DNA of 64,000 nucleotides, taken from the NCBI GenBank assembly GCA_045631905.1, contig JAZQVO010000040.1, forward strand, positions 62,001 to 126,000, written 5' to 3'. The position numbers and the translations under genes were made by a program. The stretch comes from HGM04593 sp045631905 (lineage in GTDB: Bacteria > Bacteroidota > Bacteroidia > Bacteroidales > Bacteroidaceae). Positions 1 through 9,600 of the stretch are shown here, piece after piece. Numbering within the stretch: position 1 is the stretch's first letter; every line of letters starts with the position of its first letter. Below the pieces are notes generated by a model. That model was not told the DNA's origin. It was given only the letters and a program-made list of their open reading frames with translations, and did not search any database.

Positions 1-209
1 ACGGCTTTGTCGTATGTGCTACCCTCGCGCTGACCAACGATTACATTAAAACCGTTGTCACGGAGGTTACATGCCTGACCGGGACCCTGAACACCATAGC
101 CAAGAACCGCAATAGTCTCATCTTTCAAAATCTCACGAGCCTTCTCCAAAGAAAACTCTTTGGGAGTAATAACATTCTCAATTACTCCGCCAAAATTCAT
201 TTCTGCCAT
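1..209 (-). CDS. ilvC: Ketol-acid reductoisomerase, N-terminal part (window cuts it)
   Basis: This is the first 69 codons or so of ketol-acid reductoisomerase, which rearranges and reduces 2-acetolactate (or acetohydroxybutyrate) with NADPH in the second step of valine and isoleucine synthesis. The visible part starts MAEMNFGG and contains the Rossmann glycine motif GYGVQGPGQA, followed by NLRDNGFNVIVG, as in class I enzymes. The rest lies beyond the left edge. It begins only 25 nt after the ilvN stop, so it is the fourth visible gene of the ilvDBN-C operon and should share the attenuator upstream of ilvD. Confidence 0.95.
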   Translation of the reverse strand, partial: MAEMNFGGVIENVITPKEFSLEKAREILKDETIAVLGYGVQGPGQACNLRDNGFNVIVGQREGSTYDKA

Positions 210-234
210 AATTGTAATTTAATTTAGTTTATTG

Positions 235-783
235 TTATTTTATTGTTTTTCGTGTCGCATCTTTATCAAAAAGATTATCGCTCAAATTTACATTTACATC
301 TCGTGTAATAGCCACACGTCCCGATTTTACAAACTGCAAAACACACTGCTGAGCCACAAACTCCTTATAGAGGCTCATAACCGCGTCGGTTTTTCCTGTT
401 TTTTCAACAACGGTATATATTGAGTTCACCTCTATAACACGCGCATTGTTGTGACGTATTATCTTTGAAATCTGCTGGTTTGCGAGCAGTGCAGGAGTAG
501 ATAACTTATAGAGTGCCACCTCCTGAATAAATATCTCATTATCTGTAAAATAGTAGGCACGCAGAATATCTATTTTCTTTTCCAAACGCTTTGTAACGCG
601 CTGAATGAGCCACTCTGTTGTCCACAAAGATATTGTATAGCGGTGAACGCCCTCAACATTCGAAGAGGAAACATTAAGTGTTTCAATATTCATCTGACGA
701 CGAGTAAACTCAGCCGTAACCTGGTTCAACATTCCGGCAATATTCTCGGAATAGACAATAACGGTATATAGTTTCTTCTCCAT
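235..783 (-). CDS. ilvN: Acetolactate synthase, small regulatory subunit
   Basis: This is the regulatory subunit of acetohydroxyacid synthase, which activates the catalytic subunit and usually carries the valine feedback site. At 182 aa it has the usual length. The N-terminal 75 residues form an ACT domain (YTVIVYSENIAGMLNQV, then NIETLNVSSS), and the second half matches the small-subunit C-terminal domain. It starts 4 nt after the ilvB stop, indicating translational coupling, and ilvC follows 25 nt downstream. In several Bacteroides species I recall an acyl-ACP thioesterase gene between ilvN and ilvC; none is present here. Confidence 0.95.
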   Translation of the reverse strand: MEKKLYTVIVYSENIAGMLNQVTAEFTRRQMNIETLNVSSSNVEGVHRYTISLWTTEWLIQRVTKRLEKKIDILRAYYFTDNEIFIQEVALYKLSTPALLANQQISKIIRHNNARVIEVNSIYTVVEKTGKTDAVMSLYKEFVAQQCVLQFVKSGRVAITRDVNVNLSDNLFDKDATRKTIK

Positions 784-787
784 AGTA

Positions 788-2482
788 TTATTCCAATATC
801 ATATCACAAACCGACGCGCCAAGAGGCATCATGGGCATCACATTTTCCTCGGCTCTCACAGCCACGCTCAACAAGAAAGCACCGGGTGTTTCGAGCATCT
901 CTTTTATTGCATCATCGAGTTCGCTGCGCTCACTGACAAAACGAGTAGGTATACCATAGGCCGATGCTATTTTACAAAAATCGGGGTTACACATAGGGGT
1001 AAACGAACGACGATCGTCGTAGAACAACTCCTGCCACTGACGCACCATGCCAAGATAATTATTATCGAGCACAACCATCTTCACGGGACACTTCTGCTCC
1101 ATAATGGTACCAAGCTCCTGCATGTTCATCTGGAAACCGCCATCACCGCCGAAGTAGCAAACTGTGCGATGTGGAGCACCCATTGTGGCACCAATAGCCG
1201 CGGGAAGACCGAAACCCATGGTTCCCAAACCTCCCGATGTTATTATGCTGTGAGGCTCTTTATATTTGAAGTAACGAGCCGCAAACATCTGGTTCTGGCC
1301 TACATCGGTAACCAAAATAGCACTATTACCTGTTGCTTCACTCACACGACGTGCAACCTCTCCCATGAGTATCGGGCCATCTTTGGGGCAAAGAGCCTTG
1401 TCGATAACCTTCTCCTTCTCTATTTTATTGAAATTATCGAAGCTGTCTATCCACTCTTTGTGGTCGGCAGGTTCAAGATATTTTGTTATAAGGGGAAGTG
1501 TCTCTTTGCAATCGCCAAGCACGGGAAGGTCGATAGGTATATTCTTGTCTATCTCAACCTTGTCAATATCCAAATGAATTATCTTCGCCTGCTTTGCATA
1601 TGTCTCAATATTACCTGTAACACGGTCGCTGAAACGCATGCCGACAGCCACAAGCACATCACACTCGTTTGTATTCACGTTGGGGCCAAGGTTTCCGTGC
1701 ATACCCAACATACCCATACACAAGGGGTGATCCGAAGGAAGAGCCGACAAGCCGAGCAAGGTACGTGCTGCGGGCAAATTAGCTTTCTCAAGAAACGCAA
1801 TGAGCTCTTTATGCGCGTTTCCGAGCTCCACGCCCTGGCCTACAAGCACAAAAGGACGCTTGGCACGGTTTATGAGGTTGGCCGCCTCCTTTATACACTC
1901 CATGTCGGGCTCGGGATAGGGGATATAGCTACGCACGCTCTCCACCTTCTGTGGCTCGTACATACACATTGCCATCTGAGCATTCTTTGTAAAGTCGAGG
2001 ACAACAGGGCCGGGACGTCCTGTGCTCGCTATGTAGAAAGCACGCGACACAGCCCATGCAACGTCTTCGGCGTTGCGCACCTGGTAGCTCCACTTTGTGA
2101 TAGGTTGAGTAACGCCAACAAGGTCAATCTCCTGAAAAGCATCGGTTCCAAGCACAGCCGAGCTCACCTGCCCTGCAATAACCACTACCGGGGTACTGTC
2201 GAGCATAGCATCGCTTATACCTGTAAGCGTGTTTGTAGCACCCGGTCCGCTGGTAACAATACAGACTCCTACTTTGCCGGAACTTCGTGCATATCCCTGT
2301 GCGGCATGAACAGCCGCCTGCTCGTGACGTACGAGTACCTGATGAAAATCGTCTCTGTAATCGTACAACGAGTCTATTACCGGTATAATAGAGCCTCCCG
2401 GATAGCCGAAGATAGTATCTACACCCTCGTTCAACAGCGAACGAAGAAGCGCCTCACCACCTGAAATAAATTCTTTCTCCAT
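788..2482 (-). CDS. ilvB: Acetolactate synthase, large catalytic subunit
   Basis: This is the thiamine-diphosphate enzyme that condenses two pyruvates to acetolactate, or pyruvate and 2-oxobutyrate to acetohydroxybutyrate. The protein has 564 aa, the normal length. Visible features are the catalytic Glu at about residue 54 in VRHEQAAVHAAQGYAR, the FAD/central domain from about 195 to 330, and the C-terminal ThDP site with GDGGFQMNMQEL and the metal-binding NN about 27 residues later. It lies 21 nt after ilvD and 4 nt before ilvN in one operon. No frameshift or missing key residue is seen. Confidence 0.97.
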   Translation of the reverse strand: MEKEFISGGEALLRSLLNEGVDTIFGYPGGSIIPVIDSLYDYRDDFHQVLVRHEQAAVHAAQGYARSSGKVGVCIVTSGPGATNTLTGISDAMLDSTPVVVIAGQVSSAVLGTDAFQEIDLVGVTQPITKWSYQVRNAEDVAWAVSRAFYIASTGRPGPVVLDFTKNAQMAMCMYEPQKVESVRSYIPYPEPDMECIKEAANLINRAKRPFVLVGQGVELGNAHKELIAFLEKANLPAARTLLGLSALPSDHPLCMGMLGMHGNLGPNVNTNECDVLVAVGMRFSDRVTGNIETYAKQAKIIHLDIDKVEIDKNIPIDLPVLGDCKETLPLITKYLEPADHKEWIDSFDNFNKIEKEKVIDKALCPKDGPILMGEVARRVSEATGNSAILVTDVGQNQMFAARYFKYKEPHSIITSGGLGTMGFGLPAAIGATMGAPHRTVCYFGGDGGFQMNMQELGTIMEQKCPVKMVVLDNNYLGMVRQWQELFYDDRRSFTPMCNPDFCKIASAYGIPTRFVSERSELDDAIKEMLETPGAFLLSVAVRAEENVMPMMPLGASVCDMILE

Positions 2483-2503
2483 CGGTTATCATTGTTTAGT
2501 TAC

Positions 2504-4309
2504 TCAATCTTCTATAATTCTCACACCGCCCTTATCGGCCGAGCTAACCATGTTAGCGTATGCTTTCAAGCTCTTTGATATCACCCTGTTACGTGTCAAG
2601 GGGAACATCTCGCGTGCAGCAAGCTCTTCGTCGCTCAATTTCACGTTAATTGAACGTGCAGGTATATCAATCTCAATAATGTCGCCATCGCGCAACTTAC
2701 CGATGTTACCACCTGCTGCCGCCTCGGGAGATATATGACCAATACTAAGGCCCGATGTTCCACCGCTGAAACGGCCATCGGTTATAAGTGCACACTCCTT
2801 ACCAAGGTGACGCGACTTGATATATGATGTGGGATAGAGCATCTCCTGCATACCGGGACCACCTTTGGGACCCTCGTACACGATAACAACCACATCACCG
2901 GCTTTTACATCGCCACCCAAGATACCTTCGACGGCGGCATCTTGCGAGTCGAACACCTTGGCGGTACCTGTAAATTTCCATATGCTCTCATCGACACCTG
3001 CTGTTTTAACAACACAACCGTCCTGAGCTATATTTCCAAACAATATTGCAAGACCGCCATCTTTTGTGTAAGCATGTTCAAGGTCGCGTATACAACCATT
3101 CTCACGGTCGGTATCAAGAGTGTCATACACCTCGCTGTGTGCACCCATCACATTGCAGAAAACATTGGCAGGGCCTGTGCTGTATATACGTTTAGCCTCA
3201 GCATCAACCTCTTCACCTGTGATGCAATACTTTGCAATATCCTCAGCAAGAGTAGCACCGTTTACACGTTTAAGAGATGTGTTCAAAAGACCACCCTTTG
3301 CCAACTCGCCCATGATACCTATGATACCGCCGGCACGGCCACAATCCTGTACGCTGTATTTGGGGCCGTTGGGAGCCAACTTGCACAAGCAGGGAACAGC
3401 ACGGCTCAAACGGTCGATGTCGGCCATTTTAAAATCTACGCCCGCCTCCTGTGCCACAGCCAAAAGGTGAAGAATAGTGTTTGTGGAACCACCCATGGCA
3501 ATGTCGAGTGTCATGGCATTGAGGAAAGCATCGCGCACAGCTATGCTACGAGGCAACACGCTCTCGTCGCCCTCCTCATAATATTTAAGAGCATTAGTAA
3601 CAATTTGTTTAGCCGCATCTTTAAGCAACTGAATGCGGTTGGTGTGTGTCGATAGTATTGTTCCGTTACCGGGCAAAGAGAGACCTATGGCCTCGGTGAG
3701 CGAGTTCATAGAATTTGCAGTAAACATACCCGAACAACAACCGCAACCGGGGCAAGAGCGTTTCTCAACCTCAGCAAGTTCCTCGTCGCTCACTGTTGTG
3801 TCGGCGGCTTTTACCATAGCCGATATAAGGTCGAGATTTTCTCCCTTCCAAGTACCCTTCTCCATGGGACCACCCGAAACAAAGACCGTGGGTATATTCA
3901 AGCGCATAGAGGCCATGAGCATACCGGGAGTAATCTTGTCGCAGTTCGATATGCACACAAGAGCGTCCACTTTGTGTGCGTTGCACATATACTCCACGCT
4001 ATCGGCAATAATATCGCGCGAAGGCAAAGAGTACAACATGCCATCGTGTCCCATTGCAATACCATCGTCTATGGCAATAGTATTGAACTCTGCTGCATAG
4101 CAACCAAGTTTCTCAATCTCTCGTTTAACTATCTGACCGGCTTCGTGCAAGTGAGTGTGACCGGGAACCAACTGTGTAAAAGAGTTGGCTATGGCGATTA
4201 TAGGCTTGCCAAACATCTCACGTTTCATTCCGTTTGCAATCCACAAAGCTCTTGCACCCGCCATGCGACGGCCTTCGGTACACTGTGCACTTCTTAATTT
4301 ATTTTTCAT
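2504..4309 (-). CDS. ilvD: Dihydroxy-acid dehydratase
   Basis: This iron-sulfur enzyme dehydrates 2,3-dihydroxy-isovalerate and dihydroxy-methylvalerate to the 2-oxo acids, the third step of valine/isoleucine synthesis. With the ATG at 4309 it has 601 aa and starts MKNKLRSAQ, as in the family. Cluster ligands are visible in VCISNCDKITPG (about residue 120) and SCPGCGCCSGMFTANSMN (about 190). A TTG 48 nt further upstream would add an unrelated 16-residue extension that lies over an RNA hairpin (4337-4355), so I reject it. It is the first structural gene of ilvD-ilvB-ilvN-ilvC, and expression is probably set by the leader attenuator just upstream. Confidence 0.96.
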   Translation of the reverse strand: MKNKLRSAQCTEGRRMAGARALWIANGMKREMFGKPIIAIANSFTQLVPGHTHLHEAGQIVKREIEKLGCYAAEFNTIAIDDGIAMGHDGMLYSLPSRDIIADSVEYMCNAHKVDALVCISNCDKITPGMLMASMRLNIPTVFVSGGPMEKGTWKGENLDLISAMVKAADTTVSDEELAEVEKRSCPGCGCCSGMFTANSMNSLTEAIGLSLPGNGTILSTHTNRIQLLKDAAKQIVTNALKYYEEGDESVLPRSIAVRDAFLNAMTLDIAMGGSTNTILHLLAVAQEAGVDFKMADIDRLSRAVPCLCKLAPNGPKYSVQDCGRAGGIIGIMGELAKGGLLNTSLKRVNGATLAEDIAKYCITGEEVDAEAKRIYSTGPANVFCNVMGAHSEVYDTLDTDRENGCIRDLEHAYTKDGGLAILFGNIAQDGCVVKTAGVDESIWKFTGTAKVFDSQDAAVEGILGGDVKAGDVVVIVYEGPKGGPGMQEMLYPTSYIKSRHLGKECALITDGRFSGGTSGLSIGHISPEAAAGGNIGKLRDGDIIEIDIPARSINVKLSDEELAAREMFPLTRNRVISKSLKAYANMVSSADKGGVRIIED

Positions 4310-4376
4310 AATAAAAAATCTTTTTACAATGTGCCCGGGTGCATAAAAAGCACCCAAAGCCTATGTATATAGTAAT

Positions 4377-4407
4377 AAAAAAGCCCTCCTCATTTATTGA
4401 GAAAGGC
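4377..4407 (-). terminator. Intrinsic terminator of the ilv leader (attenuator)
   Basis: On the minus strand a 10-bp stem (GCCTTTCTCA with TGAGGAGGGC, two G-U pairs) closes a 5-nt loop and is followed by six Ts. It lies between the leader peptide stop and the ilvD start, where transcription would end before the structural genes. Its left arm (4399-4407) can instead pair with 4427-4435, which would prevent the terminator. A second small hairpin (GGGTGC/GCACCC, 4337-4355) follows just ahead of the ilvD start region. Confidence 0.9.
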
Positions 4408-4421
4408 ACGTTCTTGCACAC

Positions 4422-4493
4422 ATACAGCCCATCTCACCCTGCTTTTTCCAAGAGGACGACCACGTTAATAATAATGGTAGATGTGAGCTGTAT
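4422..4493 (-). promoter_or_regulatory. Attenuator segments 1 and 2 (pause hairpin and antiterminator)
   Basis: Three mutually exclusive pairings can be read from the minus strand. Segment 1 (4479-4493, ATACAGCTCACATCT, inside leader codons 3-7) pairs with segment 2 (4422-4434, AGATGGGCTGTAT). Segment 2 (4427-4435, GAGATGGGC) also pairs at 8 of 9 positions with segment 3 (4399-4407, GCCTTTCTC). Segment 3 pairs with segment 4 as the terminator. A ribosome stalled on the Ile/Val/Leu codons would cover segment 1 and free 2 to pair with 3; one reaching the stop codon would cover segment 2 and allow 3:4. This is the classical ilv/his/trp arrangement; the mechanism here is inferred from sequence only. 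Confidence 0.85.
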
Positions 4494-4499
4494 ATGCAT
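4434..4499 (-). CDS. ilv leader peptide, 21 aa, rich in Ile, Val and Leu
   Basis: A short reading frame begins ATG at 4499 and ends TGA at 4434. Codons 9-17 read Ile-Ile-Ile-Asn-Val-Val-Val-Leu-Leu, so 8 of 9 consecutive codons call for the three branched-chain amino acids made by this pathway. The start lies about 65 nt after the predicted transcription start, behind an A-rich stretch typical of Bacteroidota translation starts. It is followed at once by alternative RNA hairpins and a terminator. Its role is to sense charged branched-chain tRNAs through ribosome stalling, and the peptide itself probably has no function. The codon pattern and the surrounding structures make chance unlikely. 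Confidence 0.9.
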   Translation of the reverse strand: MHIQLTSTIIINVVVLLEKAG

Positions 4500-4570
4500 A
4501 TATTCTTTTTTTATTTGTTTTAAGCACCTTAACCCAACTTTCCCAAGTGACCGGAAAAAGTTATCGACCG

Positions 4571-4601
4571 CAAAAATAAGTTCTTTTTTCAGTATGACAA
4601 A
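4571..4601 (-). promoter_or_regulatory. Promoter of the ilv operon
   Basis: On the minus strand TTTG (4598-4601) is separated by exactly 19 nt from TATTTTTG (4571-4578), matching the Bacteroidota primary-sigma consensus TTTG-N19-21-TAnnTTTG. Transcription should start near 4564, about 65 nt before the leader peptide start. Confidence 0.8.
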
Positions 4602-4811
4602 AAAAATAGCAAAAAAATGCTTGCCACAATATTAAAAAATACAAAATAGCCCAATATCCTTATCAAAAAGAACGCAAAACTCCTTTACGAGTATAAAAAT
4701 AGCATCAAATCGCAGAAAAAGCGAGAAAACAAAAAGTATTCCATCGGTTTTTACTATCATTGCAATAGAATTTAACCTATAATAACAATAGTAATATTTA
4801 TTATTTATAAA

Positions 4812-4819
4812 TACTTTTG
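4812..4819 (+). promoter_or_regulatory. -7 box of the AspT-like transporter gene
   Basis: TACTTTTG matches TAnnTTTG and lies 26 nt before the ATG at 4846, giving a short 5' UTR. No good TTTG box is present at the expected -33 position. The remaining 4602-4811 stretch is AT-rich and shows nothing else. Confidence 0.6.
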
Positions 4820-4845
4820 CAAAAGTTTTCTAAAAACATAAAATT

Positions 4846-6522
4846 ATGGATTTTTTACTCACACTATTGGAAGGAGTACAAGGACAGTGGAGCGGTGGCA
4901 TAGCACACTCCATGATTATCCTTGCGCTGACCATCGCATTCGGCATCATGCTCGGACGCATAAAGATTGCAGGTATCTCATTTGGTGTTACATGGATACT
5001 CTTCGTTGGAATAGCATTCGCCCACTTTGGATACTCCCTCAACGGTAACCTGCTACACTTCGTAAAAGAGTTCGGGTTGATATTATTCGTATTCTCGATA
5101 GGTTTACAAGTGGGGCCGGGTTTCTTTTCGAGTTTTAAGGCAGGCGGAATAACACTTTGCGCAATAACCTGCATAATAGTACTTTTCGATATTCTCACAG
5201 CCATAGGAGTACATCTTGCGACAGACACGCCCATAACCACCGTTACCGGTATACTTTCGGGTGCTGTAACAAACACCCCCGGTTTGGGAGCCGCACAGCA
5301 GACATACACCGAAATTACAGGAACATCGGCAACAGATATTGCATTGGGTTACAGTGTCGCCTACCCCTTAGGTGTTATCGGTTGCATACTTTCGATGCTC
5401 GCCATAAAAGCCATCTTATATAAAAAGGATATAACAGCAGGCAAAGACAACAGTAAAAAAGAGATAAATGTGGAGCCTGTTACCATAGAAGTTATAAACC
5501 CTGCAATAGCCGGCAAAACACTCGACGAGATACGTCACAGCCAAAACATGGAATTTGTTGTATCGAGAATACTGAATTTCGAGACAAAGAAGATTGAGAT
5601 GGCCGACGCCAAGAGCACACTGCACGTAGGAGACAAACTGCTCGTTATTGTAAGCCCCGTTTTGCGTGAGGGGCTTTTAAACCTCTTCGGGCGCGAATGT
5701 ATTGTCGATTGGGACAAAGCCGATGCACAATTCCTATCGAGCAAAATAATTGTCACCAACCCCAAGCTCAACGGCGTACACCTTTCCAAGTTGAGCCTAA
5801 GACAAAATTTCAGAGTAAACCTTACACGCGTGCACCGTGCAGGTATCGACCTCATAGCCTCGCCCGAGCTTCGCTTGCAGATGGGCGATGTTGTTACAGT
5901 TGTAGGTATGGAAAGTTCTGTAAACAACGTGAAGAGGATACTTGGCGACTCGCGCAAACACCTCGACCACCCCAACCTCATACCTATATTTATAGGTATT
6001 GCGTTAGGTTGCACCCTCGGCAGCCTTCCCATCTTCATACCCGGCATGTCGCAACCCGTTAAATTAGGACTTGCAGGCGGACCGCTTGTAGTAGCAATAC
6101 TCATCAGCTACTACGGGCCCAAGCTGAAACTTGTAACATACACCACCATGAGCGCAAACCTCATGATACGAGAGATAGGTATATCGCTGTTCCTCGCATG
6201 CGTGGGGCTCGAGGCCGGCAAAGGCTTCGTCGATACCATTGTAAATAACGGTGGTATGTGGTGGGTGCTTTACGGTGCCATAATAACAATTTTGCCATTG
6301 CTCATCGCAGGAGTTGTAGGCCGTTACGCATTAAAAATACCCTACAACACACTCATAGGTGTCATGTCGGGTTCTTGCACCAACCCGCCCGCGCTTGCCT
6401 TTGCCAACGAGCAGGACAAAAACAGCGATAAATCTTCGGTAGGTTACGCAACCGTATACCCTCTTGCAATGTTTTTGCGCATTCTCACCGCACAGCTCAT
6501 GATTCTTATGTTCTGTTCATAA
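4846..6522 (+). CDS. AspT/YidE-family transporter with two RCK-C domains
   Basis: This is an inner-membrane transporter of the aspartate:alanine exchanger (AspT/YidE/YbjL) family, with 558 aa. The layout is two homologous membrane halves (about 20-195 and 375-555) joined by a cytoplasmic region of about 180 residues with two TrkA-C-like domains. Each half carries a matching motif, GAVTNTPGLGAA in the first and GSCTNPPALAFA in the second, showing the internal duplication. AspT exchanges aspartate for alanine and gains proton-motive force by decarboxylation coupling, but no aspartate decarboxylase gene is adjacent, so the substrate is unknown. It is a single-gene unit with its own promoter and a strong downstream hairpin. 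Confidence 0.9.
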   Translation: MDFLLTLLEGVQGQWSGGIAHSMIILALTIAFGIMLGRIKIAGISFGVTWILFVGIAFAHFGYSLNGNLLHFVKEFGLILFVFSIGLQVGPGFFSSFKAGGITLCAITCIIVLFDILTAIGVHLATDTPITTVTGILSGAVTNTPGLGAAQQTYTEITGTSATDIALGYSVAYPLGVIGCILSMLAIKAILYKKDITAGKDNSKKEINVEPVTIEVINPAIAGKTLDEIRHSQNMEFVVSRILNFETKKIEMADAKSTLHVGDKLLVIVSPVLREGLLNLFGRECIVDWDKADAQFLSSKIIVTNPKLNGVHLSKLSLRQNFRVNLTRVHRAGIDLIASPELRLQMGDVVTVVGMESSVNNVKRILGDSRKHLDHPNLIPIFIGIALGCTLGSLPIFIPGMSQPVKLGLAGGPLVVAILISYYGPKLKLVTYTTMSANLMIREIGISLFLACVGLEAGKGFVDTIVNNGGMWWVLYGAIITILPLLIAGVVGRYALKIPYNTLIGVMSGSCTNPPALAFANEQDKNSDKSSVGYATVYPLAMFLRILTAQLMILMFCS

Positions 6523-6538
6523 AAGAAGAACATATAAA

Positions 6539-6587
6539 AAACAAAACAGGTCCCGACAGCGCGCTGTTGTCGGGACCTGTTTTGTTT
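6539..6587. terminator. Bidirectional terminator between AspT-like gene and glycosidase
   Basis: A perfect 19-bp inverted repeat (arms 6539-6557 and 6569-6587, outer part AAACAAAACAGG) ends in T runs on either strand. It sits between two converging genes and can serve both. Confidence 0.92.
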
Positions 6588-6636
6588 AACGAATTTACAC
6601 CGTTTTAAAAAGGTGTAAATAAAAGCCTTTTATCGT

Positions 6637-9600
6637 TTAACGAACAACCTTTGCGTTATTCTTTATATAGATACCTTTTGCAGGTTCTGTTTTCAGTTTA
6701 CGACCACTCAAATCGTAAATTTCAGCATCAATATTCTCCTTTTCAACAACCTCGATGCCTGTACCCGATGTAACAATCAACTTTGCATCTACAATAGAAC
6801 CGCTGTTTGCAAGGAAACCATTATGCCCAGTACAAGTACCATCGGCTGCAATCTGTCCACCTGCATCAATACTGTTCCAGTCCATCTTAAAGCGAATGCG
6901 ATACTCACCCTCCTGCTCAGGCGCAGTAAACGAAGGGAGCACATGAGTGTTACGAGCACCACCTGTAATAGAGACACCGGCAGAGTTCACACCACCGTTT
7001 GAATCATCGGTAAAACTACCTGTGTAGAAACTAAACGAGGCAACATCGGTACCGCTTTGGTCTGTTGAACCATCTCTGAAAGAAAACTGCCCATCGTTGT
7101 CAAAGTCGATGTAAACATACGCATTCATCCAACCTGCACCTTTTGTTAAATCCATCACAGTTGTAATAGTAGAGCCGGGGGTGCAAACAAGAACAGAAGC
7201 CTCGTCGGTAGTTTTATCAATATAAGGCTTTGCATAGCCTATTGTTATTGTTTGTGTTTCACCACCGGCCTCAGTAAAATTTATACTGTTAATTTTATTA
7301 CCGCTTTTTACAGAGTTCATCTCCTTATCGAAGTTTGTCGAGTAAGGTTCCATCACTTTGGGAGTAATTTTTAGGGTTATTGTCGCGCTAACGCCCGAAC
7401 CATCTTTTGCTGTTGCAGTTATAGTAACATCGCCCTCGGCAACAGGCACAACAAGACCACCCGACACCTTTGCAACCGAGGCATCACTGCTTGCCCAATC
7501 GAGAGCGGGGAAAGTAGCATCGGCAGGGTTCACTCTTGCCTGAATGATAAGTTTTTTGTTTGCAGGGAGTTCGGTTGCTCCATTCTCTGTGACAAGCTCA
7601 ATGCTTGTCACAGGTTTAATAGTAGCTGTTGCATCTATTCCGTCGAAACAGAAAACAGTGCTTGCAGGAAGTTTTACAGTCAGTTTTGCATCTATGTCAA
7701 TAGGCTCACCCTCGGTAAAGCCTTGGAGAGCATCTTGCTCGCCAAACGAAGCACGCATCACAATACTACCGTTCACATTTGCCGGGATATTGAGAGCCTC
7801 GCGCAAGGTAAAGGTATAAGTTTTGGCACTGTTACCACCGTTACGCAAAGCAAGGGTCGATTTCACACCGTTCCATGCTGCCCAACCATAAACACTTGTC
7901 ACGCTACCGTTCCAAGGATTGCCACCAACCCAGTGAGCATCGGGGAGGACATCGGCATTACGTTTCTGCCAAGCAATGCACTCGGCAAGGTCGGCCCACA
8001 ACTTACCATTGTTTATGCTATTCATCAAAGCATAGTCGTTATACAGCTCAACCAAACCCGAACCACATACAAATGCACAACGCATCTCACGACGCACGGC
8101 CTCATAGTCCATATTCTTACTTACCGCACCGAAACTGCTCAGAATGAAACCATGAGTCATAAGAGTGTTAATGGGGCAAATAGGCGAGTTTGTAACATAG
8201 TTCTGATAAACAAGACGGTCGCGGTATGTTATCCAACGTTCGCGGTCGATGGTGTTACTGTTGGCATCTTCGCCATAGTCGTTTTCCTGTCTCCATGTTG
8301 CATCGGTTATCTGATACCAGAAGGGGCTTGCCCATGTACCCACGGTTGTGTTGAAGAATATATCCTCTCTCAACTCCTCACGCACATAACGCTCCAAGCG
8401 GATTATACCTTCGGCATTTTCATTACCGGTATCACCTCCGTCGGGACCTGTTGCCGAGAATTGTGCCGAAATACCGTCGTATTTAAAGAACTTGTAATCG
8501 CCTTGATTCTTAACCAAATTTTCTGCCGCTGCCTTAAATATTTCGTAATATGCGGGGTTCGACAGTTGCATGCCTCCACGACCGTTGTTCCAGTAGCTAC
8601 GACGATAGTTACCGCTCTGTCCGTAACCACCTACAGGGCCTAACCATGCACCCACGCCTGCACCTATCTCCTCGGCACCGGTCGCCATATCGCGCATTTC
8701 ATTGGGGAAACCTTTATGGAAGGTCCAAGGACCATAGTTATCCCAGCCATCGTCTATTACGAACGCCGCAGGAGCCTCGCCATATACATCGTAGAAGTCG
8801 CTCTTCCAGTGAGCAATGATATCGAGCACCTGGTCGGCTGTCATGTTTGTATGCTCGCTACCGGGAGCCGCGTTGTTGCGATTGATGTTAAGTTCGTACC
8901 AAGATATGTAACAAGGGAAAGCACGCCAAGGCACAGCACGCTCGCGCTCGCTATATGCAAGGAAAGAACGACGTTTCTGTGTCTTGTGAATGTCGGCATT
9001 AGCCTCTGTACCATCTTGTGCTATCAAGCCCACTACACCTGCTATTTTCCAGGTTTCGCCGGCCTGCAAAGTTGTATTACGGCTCCAACGACCTTGTATA
9101 CCAACAACATCGCTATTAATTACAACACCCTCCTTCGGAGTATAGATATTTGTTGTCATTGTGCTATTTGCATCTATCTCCTCCGTTTTATTCTCCACTA
9201 ACACACGCAATGTATACACGCCGTCATAAGGAGCAACAATAGAGAATGTGTTTTTTTCGTGGTTTGTACCCGAGAACCCTTTATGATAATCGCTGGCCGA
9301 TACCGAGCCGTTTGCGTCAATGAGGTCGGCACCACCGAAGTTCAAGCGATGAGAACCATTTTTGTACTCAACCTTTATCTCCACTTTTTGGTTCTGTTTC
9401 AACTCCACGCCGTCCTTGCAGAAAGCAAGCACATTGGGATAACCGGCACCTATTGCCTCGGTTACACGCGAAGGAACATCTTGCTCGCTCAAAGCCACCC
9501 AAGACGATGCTGTGAGCGACACAGCGTCCAAAGTTGATGTAAGGTTCCATTTATCCTCCTCACCGGTTGCACCACCCACTGTGTTGTATGCAACGGGGTT

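Noticed and set aside
4310..4357. N-terminal extension of ilvD from a TTG start.
   Set aside because: It would overlie the hairpin 4337-4355, and the added residues do not resemble the family; the ATG at 4309 gives the normal N-terminus.
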